NCBI GenBank assembly: GCA_944548615.1
Contig: OX155964.1
Coordinates: 17,340,653-17,404,652, forward strand
Origin: Micropterix aruncella
Taxonomy: Eukaryota; Arthropoda; Insecta; Lepidoptera; Micropterigidae
Direction: 5' to 3'
Length of the DNA: 64,000 bases
In this document: piece after piece, positions 1 through 10,869 of the stretch
Position numbering within the stretch: the stretch's first letter is position 1
How the letters are laid out: the number at the start of each line of letters is the position of its first letter
The notes under the pieces: generated by a model
Database searches by the model: none
Told to the model about the DNA's origin: nothing
The model's input: the letters and a program-made list of their open reading frames with translations, nothing else
Program-made: the position numbers and the translations under genes

Positions 1-539
1 AATCGTGCAACAAAATAAGCACAAAAATTCATGACTAACATTACAAGATGTAGTTTGCATAATTAGCAAAGTATCAACTATTTAAGTTAGCATACATAAT
101 CGTGTCTCTAGATTGGAATTGGTATCGACATTTGGCATTACACACAGATAATTATTTCAATGTGAAGGGAATAGATGTGTCATCACAGGACAATGATAAC
201 AGCGCGTGAACCGGATGATTCAGTGCGAAATCATTTTGTAATACAAGTAGGAAGGAACAAAGTCCGTATTTGTACAATTCAACATTACAACATTACAAAT
301 TGACCATTCGTTAAATAAACAGACTGATACATTCATTTCTATAAAAAGCATTATTAAAGATCGAAGCGTGGCTGCAGAACTTTCAGATTTTTATTGTAAC
401 CCTGAAATGGAGAGGAGAGTCGTTACCAATATACGTTTGATAGTCTTATGAAATAATCTCTTTAGTAACTATACTAGAAATAATGTAGCTATTAGCAGAA
501 TTTATATTTCGGTGTTTTATTTTTGTTTATTCATTAATT
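1..539. other. No gene seen; AT-rich flank of a Helitron remnant
   Basis: No coding potential, RNA gene or recognisable repeat end was identified here. The segment runs into the helicase-derived remnant that follows and may be an older part of the same transposon, but its left end could not be found. Confidence 0.4.
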
Positions 540-980
540 CTATGCGAAATTCTCTATTTAATTCCCTAGTCAATAGGGAACTACAAAATGTAAATCCGTG
601 TTTTTGTCATGGTCAGTTGTACGTGGCATGTTCACGTGTCGACAAATCATCCGCTTTATTTGTTCTTGCGCCTGATACAAATACAAAAAAATGTCGTATA
701 TCACAAGGTGCTTCAATGAAGAGAATTAAACCGAGTGCATCCCATGCTGCACAATATGTAAATAGTTTAATTCAATAATATCTTGCTGACACGCGATTGA
801 TATACTTAATTTTTGTACTTCTATATTTCTTTTTGTGTTATTATCTCAATAAAGTAGTGAACTTAATATTTATTTTGTATTCATTGTATTACTTCCATAA
901 AATCATAAATTAAGCTCAGCTAATCTGAAACACGACATTCATTGACCGTTAGGTGGTACGAAGTTCGCCGGGACAGCTAG
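540..980 (+). mobile_element. Helitron 3' fragment with helicase C-terminus remnant
   Basis: The reading frame at 512-778 contains CHGQLYVACSRVDKSS followed by ALFVLAPD, the end of the PIF1-like helicase of Helitrons (family knowledge: HGQLYVACSRV is the hallmark near the C-terminus). The element ends in a short hairpin (GGTGG/GGCG side and CGCC side around gtacgaagtt) followed by CAGCTAG and a host T, the classic Helitron 3' terminus. The helicase remnant is broken and cannot be functional. The left boundary is not visible. Confidence 0.75.
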
Positions 981-1781
981 TAAATAAATAAATAAAAGTT
1001 ATAAATAAATATAGTTATAATAAATAATAATAAAGAATAATATAAATAATAATAAATAATAATAATAAAAGTTATAATAAATATGCTTCATATTTCCTTG
1101 CTAAGCGTACTCCTCATTTGATGTATTAATAAATTGCACCCGTGCGAAGCCGGGGCGCGGGTCGCTTGTAAATAGGTATAAAAGACCCAAGGTACGATGT
1201 AATCAAACAATTGCCAATAACGCATAATTATGTATGCATAGACAAAATTCTGTAAAAATGCTCAAAAAGACTATTCCTGTGAGGTCCATAATAAACACTA
1301 TGAAGATATAAAATGTTAAATATTTCGTTAATCTCAGTCACAGAGTTGAATAAAAACAATTATTATAAATAAATCGTGCGATACAAACTTCTTGGGTTAA
1401 ATTTCGTTTTCGTCTTGTTTATAAATAATAGTTTACTCGTCACTCGGTGCTGAAAATTACTGACCAAATTATTTGTTAGACATTGTATTTTTACTGGCTA
1501 ATTGCGATTTAAAAATGGCTAAATAAACAATGTGTGTAGACACGGTGGTGTAACATAGGTGTAAAGTCCAGACCGGCGCGAGTCACCACCGCCCTGCCAT
1601 GGATTTCTTTGTTTGCGTATATTTTTAGATTTGGTGTAGGTAATGGCCAGGAAACGCAGATTAAATCATTTTGCTTGATCTGAAGATGTATTGTTTAAAA
1701 AAAAAAAGAATATCGTTAAAATATCGTCAAACCTCGAGGGGCGTTCTAAAAGTGATAATGAGGTACACATCTTTGGAACTA

Positions 1782-2382
1782 TCTATATATATATATATAT
1801 ATAAAACAAAGTCGGGTTTGTTCGAATACTTATAACTAAAGAACGGCTGGACTGATTTTCATGGTTTTTAATTTGTTGTATTTGTCTCCGTCCCGAATAG
1901 CAGAATAATTATTAAAAACAAAAATTGGAAAATTGACGAAAAAATAAAATAAAAGAAAAAAAATCCCATGCAAAATGTAAATCCGTGTTATTTTCATGAT
2001 CAGTTGTACGTGGCATGTTCACGTGTCGGCAAATCATTCGCTTTTTTTTTGTTCTTGCGCCTGATAAAAAAAACAAAAAATGTCGATCACAAGGTGCTTC
2101 AATGAAGAGAATTAAACCGAGTGCATCCCATGCTGCACAATATGTAAATAGTTTGATTCAATCATGTCTTGCTGACACGCGATTGATATACTTATTTTTT
2201 TTAACATCTATATTTCTTTTTGTATTATTACTTCACTACTTTATTATCATAATAAAGTAGTGAACTTATATTTATTTTGTATTCGTTGTATTACTTTCAT
2301 AAAATTATAAATTAAGTTCAGCTGATCTGTAACACGATATTCATTGACTGTTAGGCGGTACGAAGTTCGCCGGGTCAGCTAG
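1782..2382 (+). mobile_element. Non-autonomous Helitron, complete ends
   Basis: This 601-bp element starts with TCTATATATATATA then AAACAAAGTCGGGTTTG and ends with a GGCG-loop-CGCC hairpin and GGGTCAGCTAG before a T, consistent with A|T insertion without target duplication. Inside is the same helicase tail remnant as in the copy at 540-980 (QLYVACSRVGKSF near 2007-2045), frameshifted. The same start sequence occurs in the copy at 31667. Confidence 0.85.
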
Positions 2383-2579
2383 TATAATAATAATCACTGA
2401 CTGGCACCGCTAATACATCTGTTATTATGTTCTAAAAACAAAAACCTATTTTCTTGTGTTTTTTTTTATTAAGAGTGATTCGATTGCATATTGTCGAATA
2501 AAACGGAATTTCGGGCGGTAAAAAAATAGTTTTGCTTGAAAAAAATCTACGGAGCGAGTTTTTCAAGACTTACGAGATA

Positions 2580-3480
2580 CATTAGGGGTTAATACTCCCC
2601 CATATGATAAGCTCAGGTCGCCCTACGACCGCAGTCACTGAGGAAACAATGAAAAAAAAGTGGAAAAAAATGTTTTGGCGGATCGTGTTGTATAAAATGG
2701 TCTTCATCCGGTAGAGTTCCACAGCTCTGACTCTCTGTGTAACCCCAGTGGAAAATATTGGCTCGGCATCTTGCCACCAGTCTGTTGAGACTACGCTAGG
2801 TGGTGGAGGAGAGATGTGACCCCGGTGCTATTTGTTCTGTCGGTATGATGGGGAGCTAATGGGCCCTTGCTGAGTTGGCCACGAAGACCCATTCTGTTCA
2901 GGGTTGATCACACTCACAGGTCAACACCCATCCGGCGGTTCCGAGACTGACGTGCGAGCCCGGGTAGGACTCTGGCCTTAGGGCTAGTTTCCCCTAGGAA
3001 TCAACCTTCTGGCGCTCCTGGACGGTCTGCGCACCGTGCGGCGTAAGCCAATCGACTGTGCACTCTGACTAACAGTCGGGGGAGTCTGGAAGAAGTACTG
3101 TTTCCTATAGAGCGGGGGTGGTTGCGGACCTTACGGCGACTGCTCTTGAAATGACCATCGGCTACCCGATCCTGGGTGAACAGCCGGGCAAAGGATGCCG
3201 TGGTCCGCGATAGATTCGGTATACAGCGTTTCACCGCGAAAGCGACCTCGAACTCGTAACTGGAGTAATCTGATCGCAATTGGAAGCAAGAGCGTGAGTG
3301 TAAGCCCGCTGGGTAACACTCCTGGCTATCTCGCGGTTAAGGCGTTGGCCTCTTGCGGGCGTGTGGCGAAGCTTGGCGGTGGATTGTTTTGTCCAAGTCT
3401 TCTGCGTTCACTTCGAGAGAGAACGACTGCGTTCGGAGAGAGAACGACTAATCGTTAAAACTTCCTGAGGTGACGGGTTC
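2580..3480. other. GC-rich unclassified block, probable retroelement 5' region
   Basis: This 0.9-kb stretch is far richer in GC than its surroundings and starts and stops abruptly. Overlapping frames on both strands stay open for only 60-90 codons and none looks like a known domain. Composition and the series of short open frames suggest the 5' untranslated or gag-proximal part of a non-LTR retrotransposon, but no terminus or protein motif proves it. Confidence 0.3.
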
Positions 3481-5326
3481 GACCGTTGTAGTTGACAACT
3501 CTATATGTCGGTACGATGATCGGCCAGTCATCCTCGCCAAGTGATCATTCATCACTCATGATGGGTCATCCCTCCATTGCGTGATGCGATTCGAAGATTG
3601 ACTATGACCCTGCAGGGTTGATTATATAACTATGGCGTTCTCTATCGCCTTCGCTTTCGCACTGATTAACCGAAATAAAACCCGTTACAGTTAGCTAAAT
3701 CAGCGAGAAAGCGAAGGCAATAGTTATAAAGTTACAAAATACCTCTATATTTACAAGTAGGTAACTGCCCGTTGGAAGAAAACCACCCGACTCGATGACT
3801 GACTCGAATTCCAATAGATCAAGAGCGTTGATTCCCTGGTAGGTTTTTTTACACTGTGTTTTCAGCCTCCATTTTATGTGTTTTACGGCTGGTTTATTTA
3901 TCCTATTCATATCTTCTCCAGCGACAGTCGGTTCTTTTTAATCTTTAATCCAATCTTTTTCCACATCTATTAATAACTAGGTACAATATAAACGCTATAA
4001 ACGGTATTCTTCAGATAAAGGCAACAAAGCCAGTCGCTCGACGTAATTTCAGTGTCAAGATTTTCATATCGATTTTCAGCTTGCGTCGCTCACGTTGCGT
4101 TCAAGGTTTCGAGCGAGGCAAAGGCGTTTCTGCCTGCAAAGCTAGGATTACAATTTCATTAGTCTGTTTTGATGAGATGACTCCTCAAGGTTTCTCGCTA
4201 GATGTCCTCCAATAAATAACTCAGAGAGTAATATATAAAATAGATCAGAGTTTTTCAACATTTTACAAAAATCGGTTTTGTACCCTCAAAACTTTCCCGG
4301 CAAGTGGCCAGGGACTTATTTCATCCGATTATTCAATTCATAAATAAAGTCTATGAGCAGTTGGCGAAAATTCCTGTTAATATGCGACGCAACGCAATGA
4401 ATATTTTAATTTCGAACGTGCGTCATCTCATTCAATTTAAAAATCAAATTGCAAACGCAGGTCGAAGTGAGCTTCGAATTCGAATTTCGAACGATCCGAG
4501 CATCGCAAGCGTCGCGCGCGTCGCCGTGTTGAAGTGTCTTACTATTTAATTACTGTATGGCGGATTTTAAATATTATTTGTGTCGCTGGTATGTAAGATT
4601 AATGGCAACAGATTTTGGCATATCATATCATCAGTTTTTTGCTAATGGATGTTTGTCTACGAATTGCTTTCACGGCTGAGGGAAAGAATTTTAAATCGAT
4701 AGCGAAAATGTCGTATAAGAGAAGACGTCACGATGACGTCATTCTCCATCGCTTTGCATTTGAAATTAGCACGTGAAATGCGAAGTGACAGAGATATGAC
4801 GCCATCTCGTATATATTTGCTCCATTTCGTCGGTTCAAAAATTAAGCCGGCCGCGCGCTAAGGGATACCATCACAGTATTATCTTTAAATATTAATCGCC
4901 GCTCCGTAGAAAATAACAGAATGTCAGGCAATGGTGAATCCACGTTGAATCATGTCGGCGTAGCTAAGCGTCCTCAGACCTTAGTTTGTTTCCTACCACT
5001 GAAAGGCACTCCGAATTCCGAATATAAGTCAATTCAATATTTTCAACACCATATCTTCAAGGTTTTCTACTTTTCTTATAAAGTGGATAAGTGTGCTTTT
5101 ACATACCTAATGACGAATATTGTACAGTCTGGCCAAAAAGAGTAATCCCTACGTTTTGGGAAAAAATATTTATATTGCAACACAGCAATGTGAGAATAGT
5201 AAGAATAAATAATCTAAGGTCATGTCTCAGTACCATCTCCCAAAAGGCGTATTGTGTTTCTGCTCCTTTACTAATTCTATCAAGTAACATCGACGTTTGA
5301 ATAAATGTGAGCTTGAAAGAAAAAGA
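3480..5326. other. No gene seen; degenerate repeat DNA
   Basis: Only short frames without recognisable domains are present. An imperfect foldback lies at 3624-3728. The phrase around 4282 (aaaactttcccggcaag) recurs in diverged form near 10594, so part of the segment is a dispersed repeat. A palindromic GACGTC pair near 4725-4741 lies in repeat-like DNA. Confidence 0.4.
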
Positions 5327-5918
5327 AAAAAAAATACGTGTGGTACTCGGGGACTGCCGCGGTAAAGCTATTGCATAGCATTTTTTAACAACTTATGTAA
5401 TTATAATTATTTATTTATTTTATTTTTTCTGATATCAGATAACTGCGCTCTATCGGAAAACGTTGAAATTATTCCGAATCATTTGCGGCTGCGGAATCAA
5501 ATGATTCGGAATAATTTAAACGTCTTCCGATAGAGCGCCGCGCACGAATTTTTTATTCGATAAAGCAAAAAAACGGATTATTCGAAAAAAATCGTAGATA
5601 AAAAGATAGATAATTAAATTATCTTTAAAATGCTGCAGGTTTCATAATAATACGCCAGATAGTATTTGCGTAGTAGTCGTTTTTGTGTTCGGTTAGACCT
5701 AATTTCACAAATTAATTACACTAATATAAACAAAATCTAAAATATTCAAAGCTAAGAATATTAGGAAAATGTTCTTGTTTAACATATATTTTTTTCGAAT
5801 CGTAAGCAGTACTCGTTTAGACGTAATTATCAGTTTACAATCATTAATTTTCGTTAATAAATTTCTTCATTCGGTCGCCGCGCTGGCTAGGCCCGCGATA
5901 AAAGCTATGCAATAGCTT
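5327..5918. mobile_element. Hairpin-core non-autonomous element, copy A
   Basis: The element starts near ATACGTGTGGTACTCGG, carries the near-palindrome AAGCTATTGCATAGC close to its left end and its inverse GCTATGCAATAGCTT at the right end, and holds a large central hairpin at 5445-5538 with arms of about 41 bp. It has no coding capacity. A second complete copy lies at 47280-47892 and a left-half copy at 8912-9018. Class is uncertain: a MITE or a Helentron-like element with terminal hairpins would both fit. Confidence 0.7.
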
Positions 5919-7772
5919 AAAACGTCAGTCGTGCCTCAGTTAAATAATCATTAATTTTGACTACGACTGAGACAGGTAGGTACCAACAATTTGTGGTTAA
6001 GCTATACTAAATGTCAAACAAAACATAACCTCGAAATGTACCTAGAAGTACATTTTGAGACAATGAAAACGACACATCTAGCTCCGCTTCGAATAGTTTT
6101 GTTGATTTTTATCGCAAAAGGATATGAATAACGAGAATTAATGACAACATTAACGTAATTTCATGAACTGAATCAAGAGGACGAAAGTTCGTCTGACATG
6201 AGGATAAGTGTTGCCACACAGAATATTTTCCCTTGTCGACTTATTTTATTTGTTTTATTTTTATTGTTTTATTCAGGAAAATAACAGTGTATAAAAGTAA
6301 GTAGCCAAACAAGATAGATATACAAATTACACCAAAGACAATTTTCCACTAAATGATAACATCAAGATTATCTAAATGATAAGAGAAAGAAAAAAACGAG
6401 AAAAGAAAGAGGGTAGGAAGGGAGGGACCAGGAAGGGAAGGAGGAACATAGTAAAAAATAAATACATTAAATGGATGGGCGTCCACGTTTTAACAAATTT
6501 ACCAGTACGATAATTGAAGTTGAGACAGGTACCCTACGTTGGTATGAATAAGTACAAGTGCAAACAGTAGATAAATAGTAATATATTTTAATTAATTATT
6601 CAATTTTGAATATTAAGTGTTAAATATCGCCATTGATTTTAACTATAAAATCAATGATATCACCCTCTTTATCAAATTTCAAGACTTAATGTCTACTCTG
6701 GCCAGACTGTATGACAGGTCACTGTTGTCGTTCCTACTTAGTTCCTACGCCTGCCTGTCTACAAATCTGCTGCGTGGCATAAGTCTGTGCGTGGCATACG
6801 CTCGTATCTGTACGATCATGCTACGCAGCTGCAGTTGTATCAGTCAAGGATCTTTCGAAATCACCTCGAAATTTCAAATCAACGCCACGGAGATGCTACT
6901 TCAAACAGATTGATATAAATATGATTATATCCATCTGTCTATCAAAGATACAATCTCAAATATCGAAAATAATCTATTTCAATGCCATTCAATTGAAGAC
7001 TGATTGTAGGTATTTTGTTTACAATATGTGTCTAGCTATGTAGGTAACCTTATAATATTTTCAATATCTTTGATAATAAAAGGTTTGGGGGAGGCTTACA
7101 GTGTTCGTCTCCCGTGACTTACCCATGCTGAAAGTAGGAAAGCATCTGTACAGATACTGTATCATCCTCTTAGCCCTACGAACATCTCAATGATGACACC
7201 TTTTACTAATGTATTTTCACCTTCTTTCAGTGTCGTCTCTACCCAAGCTGTAATCAACGCTAACCTATTAGGTACCTACATTCTTCTTTCAATGACCTCC
7301 CGGTATACCTATGGCTACTACTACCCCATTAACCCTTAATGCGCCTCAGTGCAAGAACCATCTCCCGATATACCTATGTTGTAAACTGCCACACCCTCTT
7401 AACCTTTCGGACTTCAGGTATCGGTTCCTAATGTACCCAGATGAATACAACAAACTTCCCGTCATAGTTTTCTGTCAAAAGAGCCATCAGATACCTCCAC
7501 ACTTCTGACATCCTACACCATTACGCCTGTTTATTTTACATCAATAGCAGTGTTGAATGTTGATAGACTGGCGCCGGCGACCTGCAGGTGGCACTGAACT
7601 AACTGGGGGATATGGGTGTTGGGAGTAGAGATATTTTTGGATAATCGATCAGATACATTTCCCAACAGAACCATTCAATAGAAGATAACAGACGTCAATA
7701 GAAAAACAGAAATAGAAAGTCGATTGAAGAAAGCATATCCATGTTGTTAGAAAGACATAAGGCACATAATTA
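5919..7772. other. No gene seen; AT-rich intergenic DNA
   Basis: Frames longer than 60 codons (6617-6913, 7311-7508) show neither recognisable motifs nor splice support. A purine-rich stretch lies near 6385-6450. No transposon termini were recognised. Confidence 0.4.
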
Positions 7773-8048
7773 TCCTACTAATATTATAATCGCGAAAGTT
7801 TGTAAGAATGTATGGATGTTTGTTACTCTTTCACACAAAAACTACCAAATGGATTTTGATGAAACTTTACAATAATATAGCTTACACATCAGAATAACAC
7901 ATAGGCTATAATTTATAAAGATATACTTAGTGTGAATTGTCTAAAATATAACGATAACTGTCAAGTAAGTAGGAAAAAATCTAAGAAATTGATATTCGCA
8001 ATTTAAATTCTAAGCGTCAACATATATTTTGAAATTTTTCTTCTACTA
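7773..8048 (+). mobile_element. Helitron 5' end fragment (TCCTACTAATATT family)
   Basis: It starts TCCTACTAATATTATAATCG followed by CGAAAGTTTGTAAGAATG, the 5' terminus of a common lepidopteran Helitron family, and stops where a second, nearly identical 5' end begins at 8049. The two fragments are direct tandem repeats about 276 bp long. Confidence 0.75.
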
Positions 8049-8325
8049 TCCTACTAATATTATAAACGCGAAAGTTTGTAAGAATGTATGGACGTTTGTT
8101 ACTCTTTCACGCAAAAACTACTGAATGGATTTTGATGAAACTTTACAATAATATAGCTTACACATCAGAATAACACATAGGCTATAATTTATAAAGATAT
8201 AGTGTGAATTATCTAAAATATAACGATAACTGTCAAGTAAGTAGGAAAAAAATCTAAGAAATTGATATTTGAAATTTAAATTCTAAGCGTCAACATATAT
8301 TTTGAAAAATTTCTCAACAATAAAT

Positions 8326-8712
8326 AATAATTAAATAATAAATTTAGAAAATATAGTGCAATTCGGTGGTTAAGTAAACCCGACCATGTTGCCACAAGCC
8401 TAGGAAATGGAAATATTTTCCTGAAAGTGTGGAGCTCGCCAAGACGTGTGGCCGACGTGGCGGGTATCGGGCTAAATACCTCCAATCATGCTGATGAACA
8501 GTACAACCTTACCACGGCCCCTAGTCCCCAGCAGCCCCACTAGCCCGAGCCACGGCAGCGGTTACCGTAACGGCGGGGCAGGGGGTGCTAAGAATCTCTG
8601 GGTACGATCAGGCTGCCAAACCAAACTAACCGATCCGGATGGAGAGTGATTGGAGAGGCGTATGCCTAACGGTGGGCGAATGCGCGCCGAAGAAGAAGAA
8701 GAAGAAGAAGTA
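8326..8712 (+). mobile_element. Retroposon-like GC-rich insert with (GAA)n tail
   Basis: The GC-rich segment is embedded in AT-rich Helitron DNA and ends with CGCGCC followed by about eight GAA units, which looks like the simple-repeat 3' tail of a non-LTR element or a SINE mobilised by one. No protein motif can be read, so the family is unassigned. Confidence 0.45.
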
Positions 8713-8911
8713 GGAAAAAAATCTGCCATCTGCGAGCTATTCTGGCCTGCGCCGCAAAAACCGTTGGAGTTACACGTATATAATATACAATGGAAATGTT
8801 TATCTTAAATAGTCGTACAAAAAAGCCAGCGACAGCATATAACTATATTTTATGTGTAAGCCATTATCGCCAAAATAGTAAACCATAAATACAATAAAAA
8901 AATAAAAAAAT

Positions 8912-9018
8912 ACGTGTGGCACTCGGGGACTGCCGCGGTAACGCTATTGCATAGCATTTTTAACAACTTATGCAATTATAATTATTTTATTTTTTCTGAT
9001 ATCAGATAACTGCGCGTA
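8912..9018. mobile_element. Hairpin-core element, left-half copy B
   Basis: It matches the first about 110 bp of the copies at 5327 and 47280 and stops at ...AACTGCGC, exactly the foot of the central hairpin in those copies. The rest of the element is missing. Confidence 0.65.
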
Positions 9019-9543
9019 TTTAAGTCACAAAAAGTAGTTTTTTATATTTAAAAAATAATTTAAATCGTTAGGTCATGTTTATTGGTCAACAATTATGAAT
9101 TCATATCAAAATAAGTAAGTTTATCGTCTCAACTGACAAAAGACTTTTCTCTCTTACTGCATATAATTTCCCTTTTACTGCATAAATGGTTAAAGAGATA
9201 AGACACTCACAAATAAGACACTCACAAGAAGACACTCACAAATAACGGTAATATATTCAAATTGGCATGCAAATACAACCCTTCTTTTGGCAGTCAGGAA
9301 ATAAATCATAGCACTCAGTACTAACCGAACCACACTCATAATTTCATCACAAGTAAAATTTTTTACCGCCCAACGAAGTGGACACGGGTCAGCTAGTTAT
9401 TTATAAATTTCAAAAAGTAAATCAATAAAAATTATAAACGAGCAGGAAAAAAACGACTAACCAGTCGGACGCCAACAATGCCTATAGGCATTTGGCATTA
9501 TTTGACAGATCCGCTTAGCTCTTTCGGTCAGCCCCCTTATAAA

Positions 9544-9838
9544 TCCTACTACTATTATAAAAGCGAAAGTTTGTACGTATGTATGGATGTTTGTTACTCT
9601 TTCACGCAAAAACTACTCAATGGATTTTGATGAAACTTTACAATAATATAGCTTACACATCAGAATAACACATAGGCTATAGTTTATTATGACACTGTCA
9701 CACTAAAACATTAATTACTGCCAAACCACTGTACCTATAATTAAAATAAAACATATTAACATAATAAAACATAATGAAATAAAACAAATTAAATTAAAAT
9801 AAAATTAAAACGGGGCCGATATTGGCCAATTGGGGCTC
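9544..9838 (+). mobile_element. Helitron 5' fragment followed by a dispersed palindromic-end repeat
   Basis: A third TCCTACTACTATTATAAAAG start (9544) is cut at about 9690 by a repeat running to GGCCGATATTGGCCAATTGG near 9830. The same repeat is present in inverted orientation at about 37680-37860, where the end reads TTGGCCGATATCGGCCA. Confidence 0.55.
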
Positions 9839-9839
9839 T

Positions 9840-10000
9840 AGGAGAAACACTCGTTCAGCGAAACTTATTTGCTATGAACCGTTATTCGAGACCTATTAGC
9901 ACAGGAGTAAATACACGGAACAGAGGCAAAGCTTCTGAAGAGCGTACAAAATTTTTACCTACTTTGTTAGGGTTGGCACAGAAGAATAAAATTAAATACA
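9840..10000. mobile_element. Fragment of the DIRS-like element family
   Basis: Blocks around 9872-9935 (gctatgaaccgttattcgag, cacggaacagaggcaaagc) match, in inverted orientation, sequences flanking the tyrosine-recombinase element at about 13940-13985 and 15190-15225. It is a small non-coding piece of that family. Confidence 0.5.
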
Positions 10001-10725
10001 CTAAACATTTGTCAACTTTTTATTATACACAATTTTAAAAAGTCTCGTTTAGTTACACTATCTAATTACGATATACCAAAACGATTTTTGCACCGCCGGG
10101 TTGAGTTATCTTTCGATGTTAATGGAATTACTGCAGTATAGGGACCTTTCTCAAAAATCGAAAAAATAATGAAATACTACTAGATTCGATCATTGTAATG
10201 CTAAATGTGAAAGAAACAAGCTTTTACAAATTAACAACCAAATTTAGTTTAAAGTTAAAAACAAATAAACAAACCAAAAAAAAAGTTTTTTTAAACTCTG
10301 TTTTTAAGATTGTCTTAAAAAACTAATCTAACCTACCGTCAAATAGGTGTTTATGTATTATTAAAAATAACTAACAACCTACCGAAATGTATGGGTTTGA
10401 CCCTTTTTTGAATGCCTATATCTCGCTTATTTATTGAAACCGAATAAAGATTATTACAGATTCGGAACCAGCGAGGTCAAAATAATCGGGTGATGTTACA
10501 AAATCAATAATGTAAAATAGGTTCCTTTAATGCAATTATACCTAATTACTAATAGGTATATCTTTCCACCACATAAAAATACGGTTGTGTCACCCCAAGA
10601 CTTTCCTGAAAAGTAGCCAGGAACTTAATTATTCTGAATAATTATTTCATAAATTACACTAACCCCCCAACCTAGCGCCATGCTTCTGATGGCGCTATGC
10701 AACTTCAACCCCCTCCCCCCCGATT

Positions 10726-10760
<35 letters not shown>

Positions 10761-10869
10761 ATCGAAATCAAAATCAAAATCGAAATTTAAAACGAAACCA
10801 AAATCGAAATCGAAAACTATTGAAAACGAAATCGAAACTCGTATACAACATTTTGGGCTATCGTAATTA
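10000..10869. other. No gene seen; simple repeats and minisatellite edge
   Basis: The stretch contains a (GAT)n run at 10723-10758, an (AAATCG)n-like run at 10759-10830 and, at 10842-10869, a partial unit of the 118-bp minisatellite that resumes at 12660 beyond an inserted transposon. Open frames through the simple repeats (10695-10895) are low-complexity and not genes. Confidence 0.5.

Larger units (their letters stand above)
8049..9396 (+). mobile_element. Helitron with nested insertions
   Basis: The 5' end TCCTACTAATATTATAAACG is at 8049. A compatible 3' end (CGCCCAACGAAGTGGACACG then GGTCAGCTAG and a T) is at 9396. Between them lie a GC-rich retroposon-like insert with a (GAA)n tail at 8326-8712 and the left half of the hairpin-core element at 8912-9018. 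That both ends belong to a single element is an inference from spacing and orientation. Confidence 0.6.

Noticed and set aside
3001..3458. Overlapping frames in the GC-rich block as genes
   Set aside because: Three frames on opposite strands overlap, none has a recognisable domain or splice context; openness follows from the high GC content.
4725..4742. CRE-like TGACGTCA palindrome as a promoter element
   Set aside because: No gene start lies nearby and the surrounding DNA looks repetitive; an 8-base match is not evidence of regulation.
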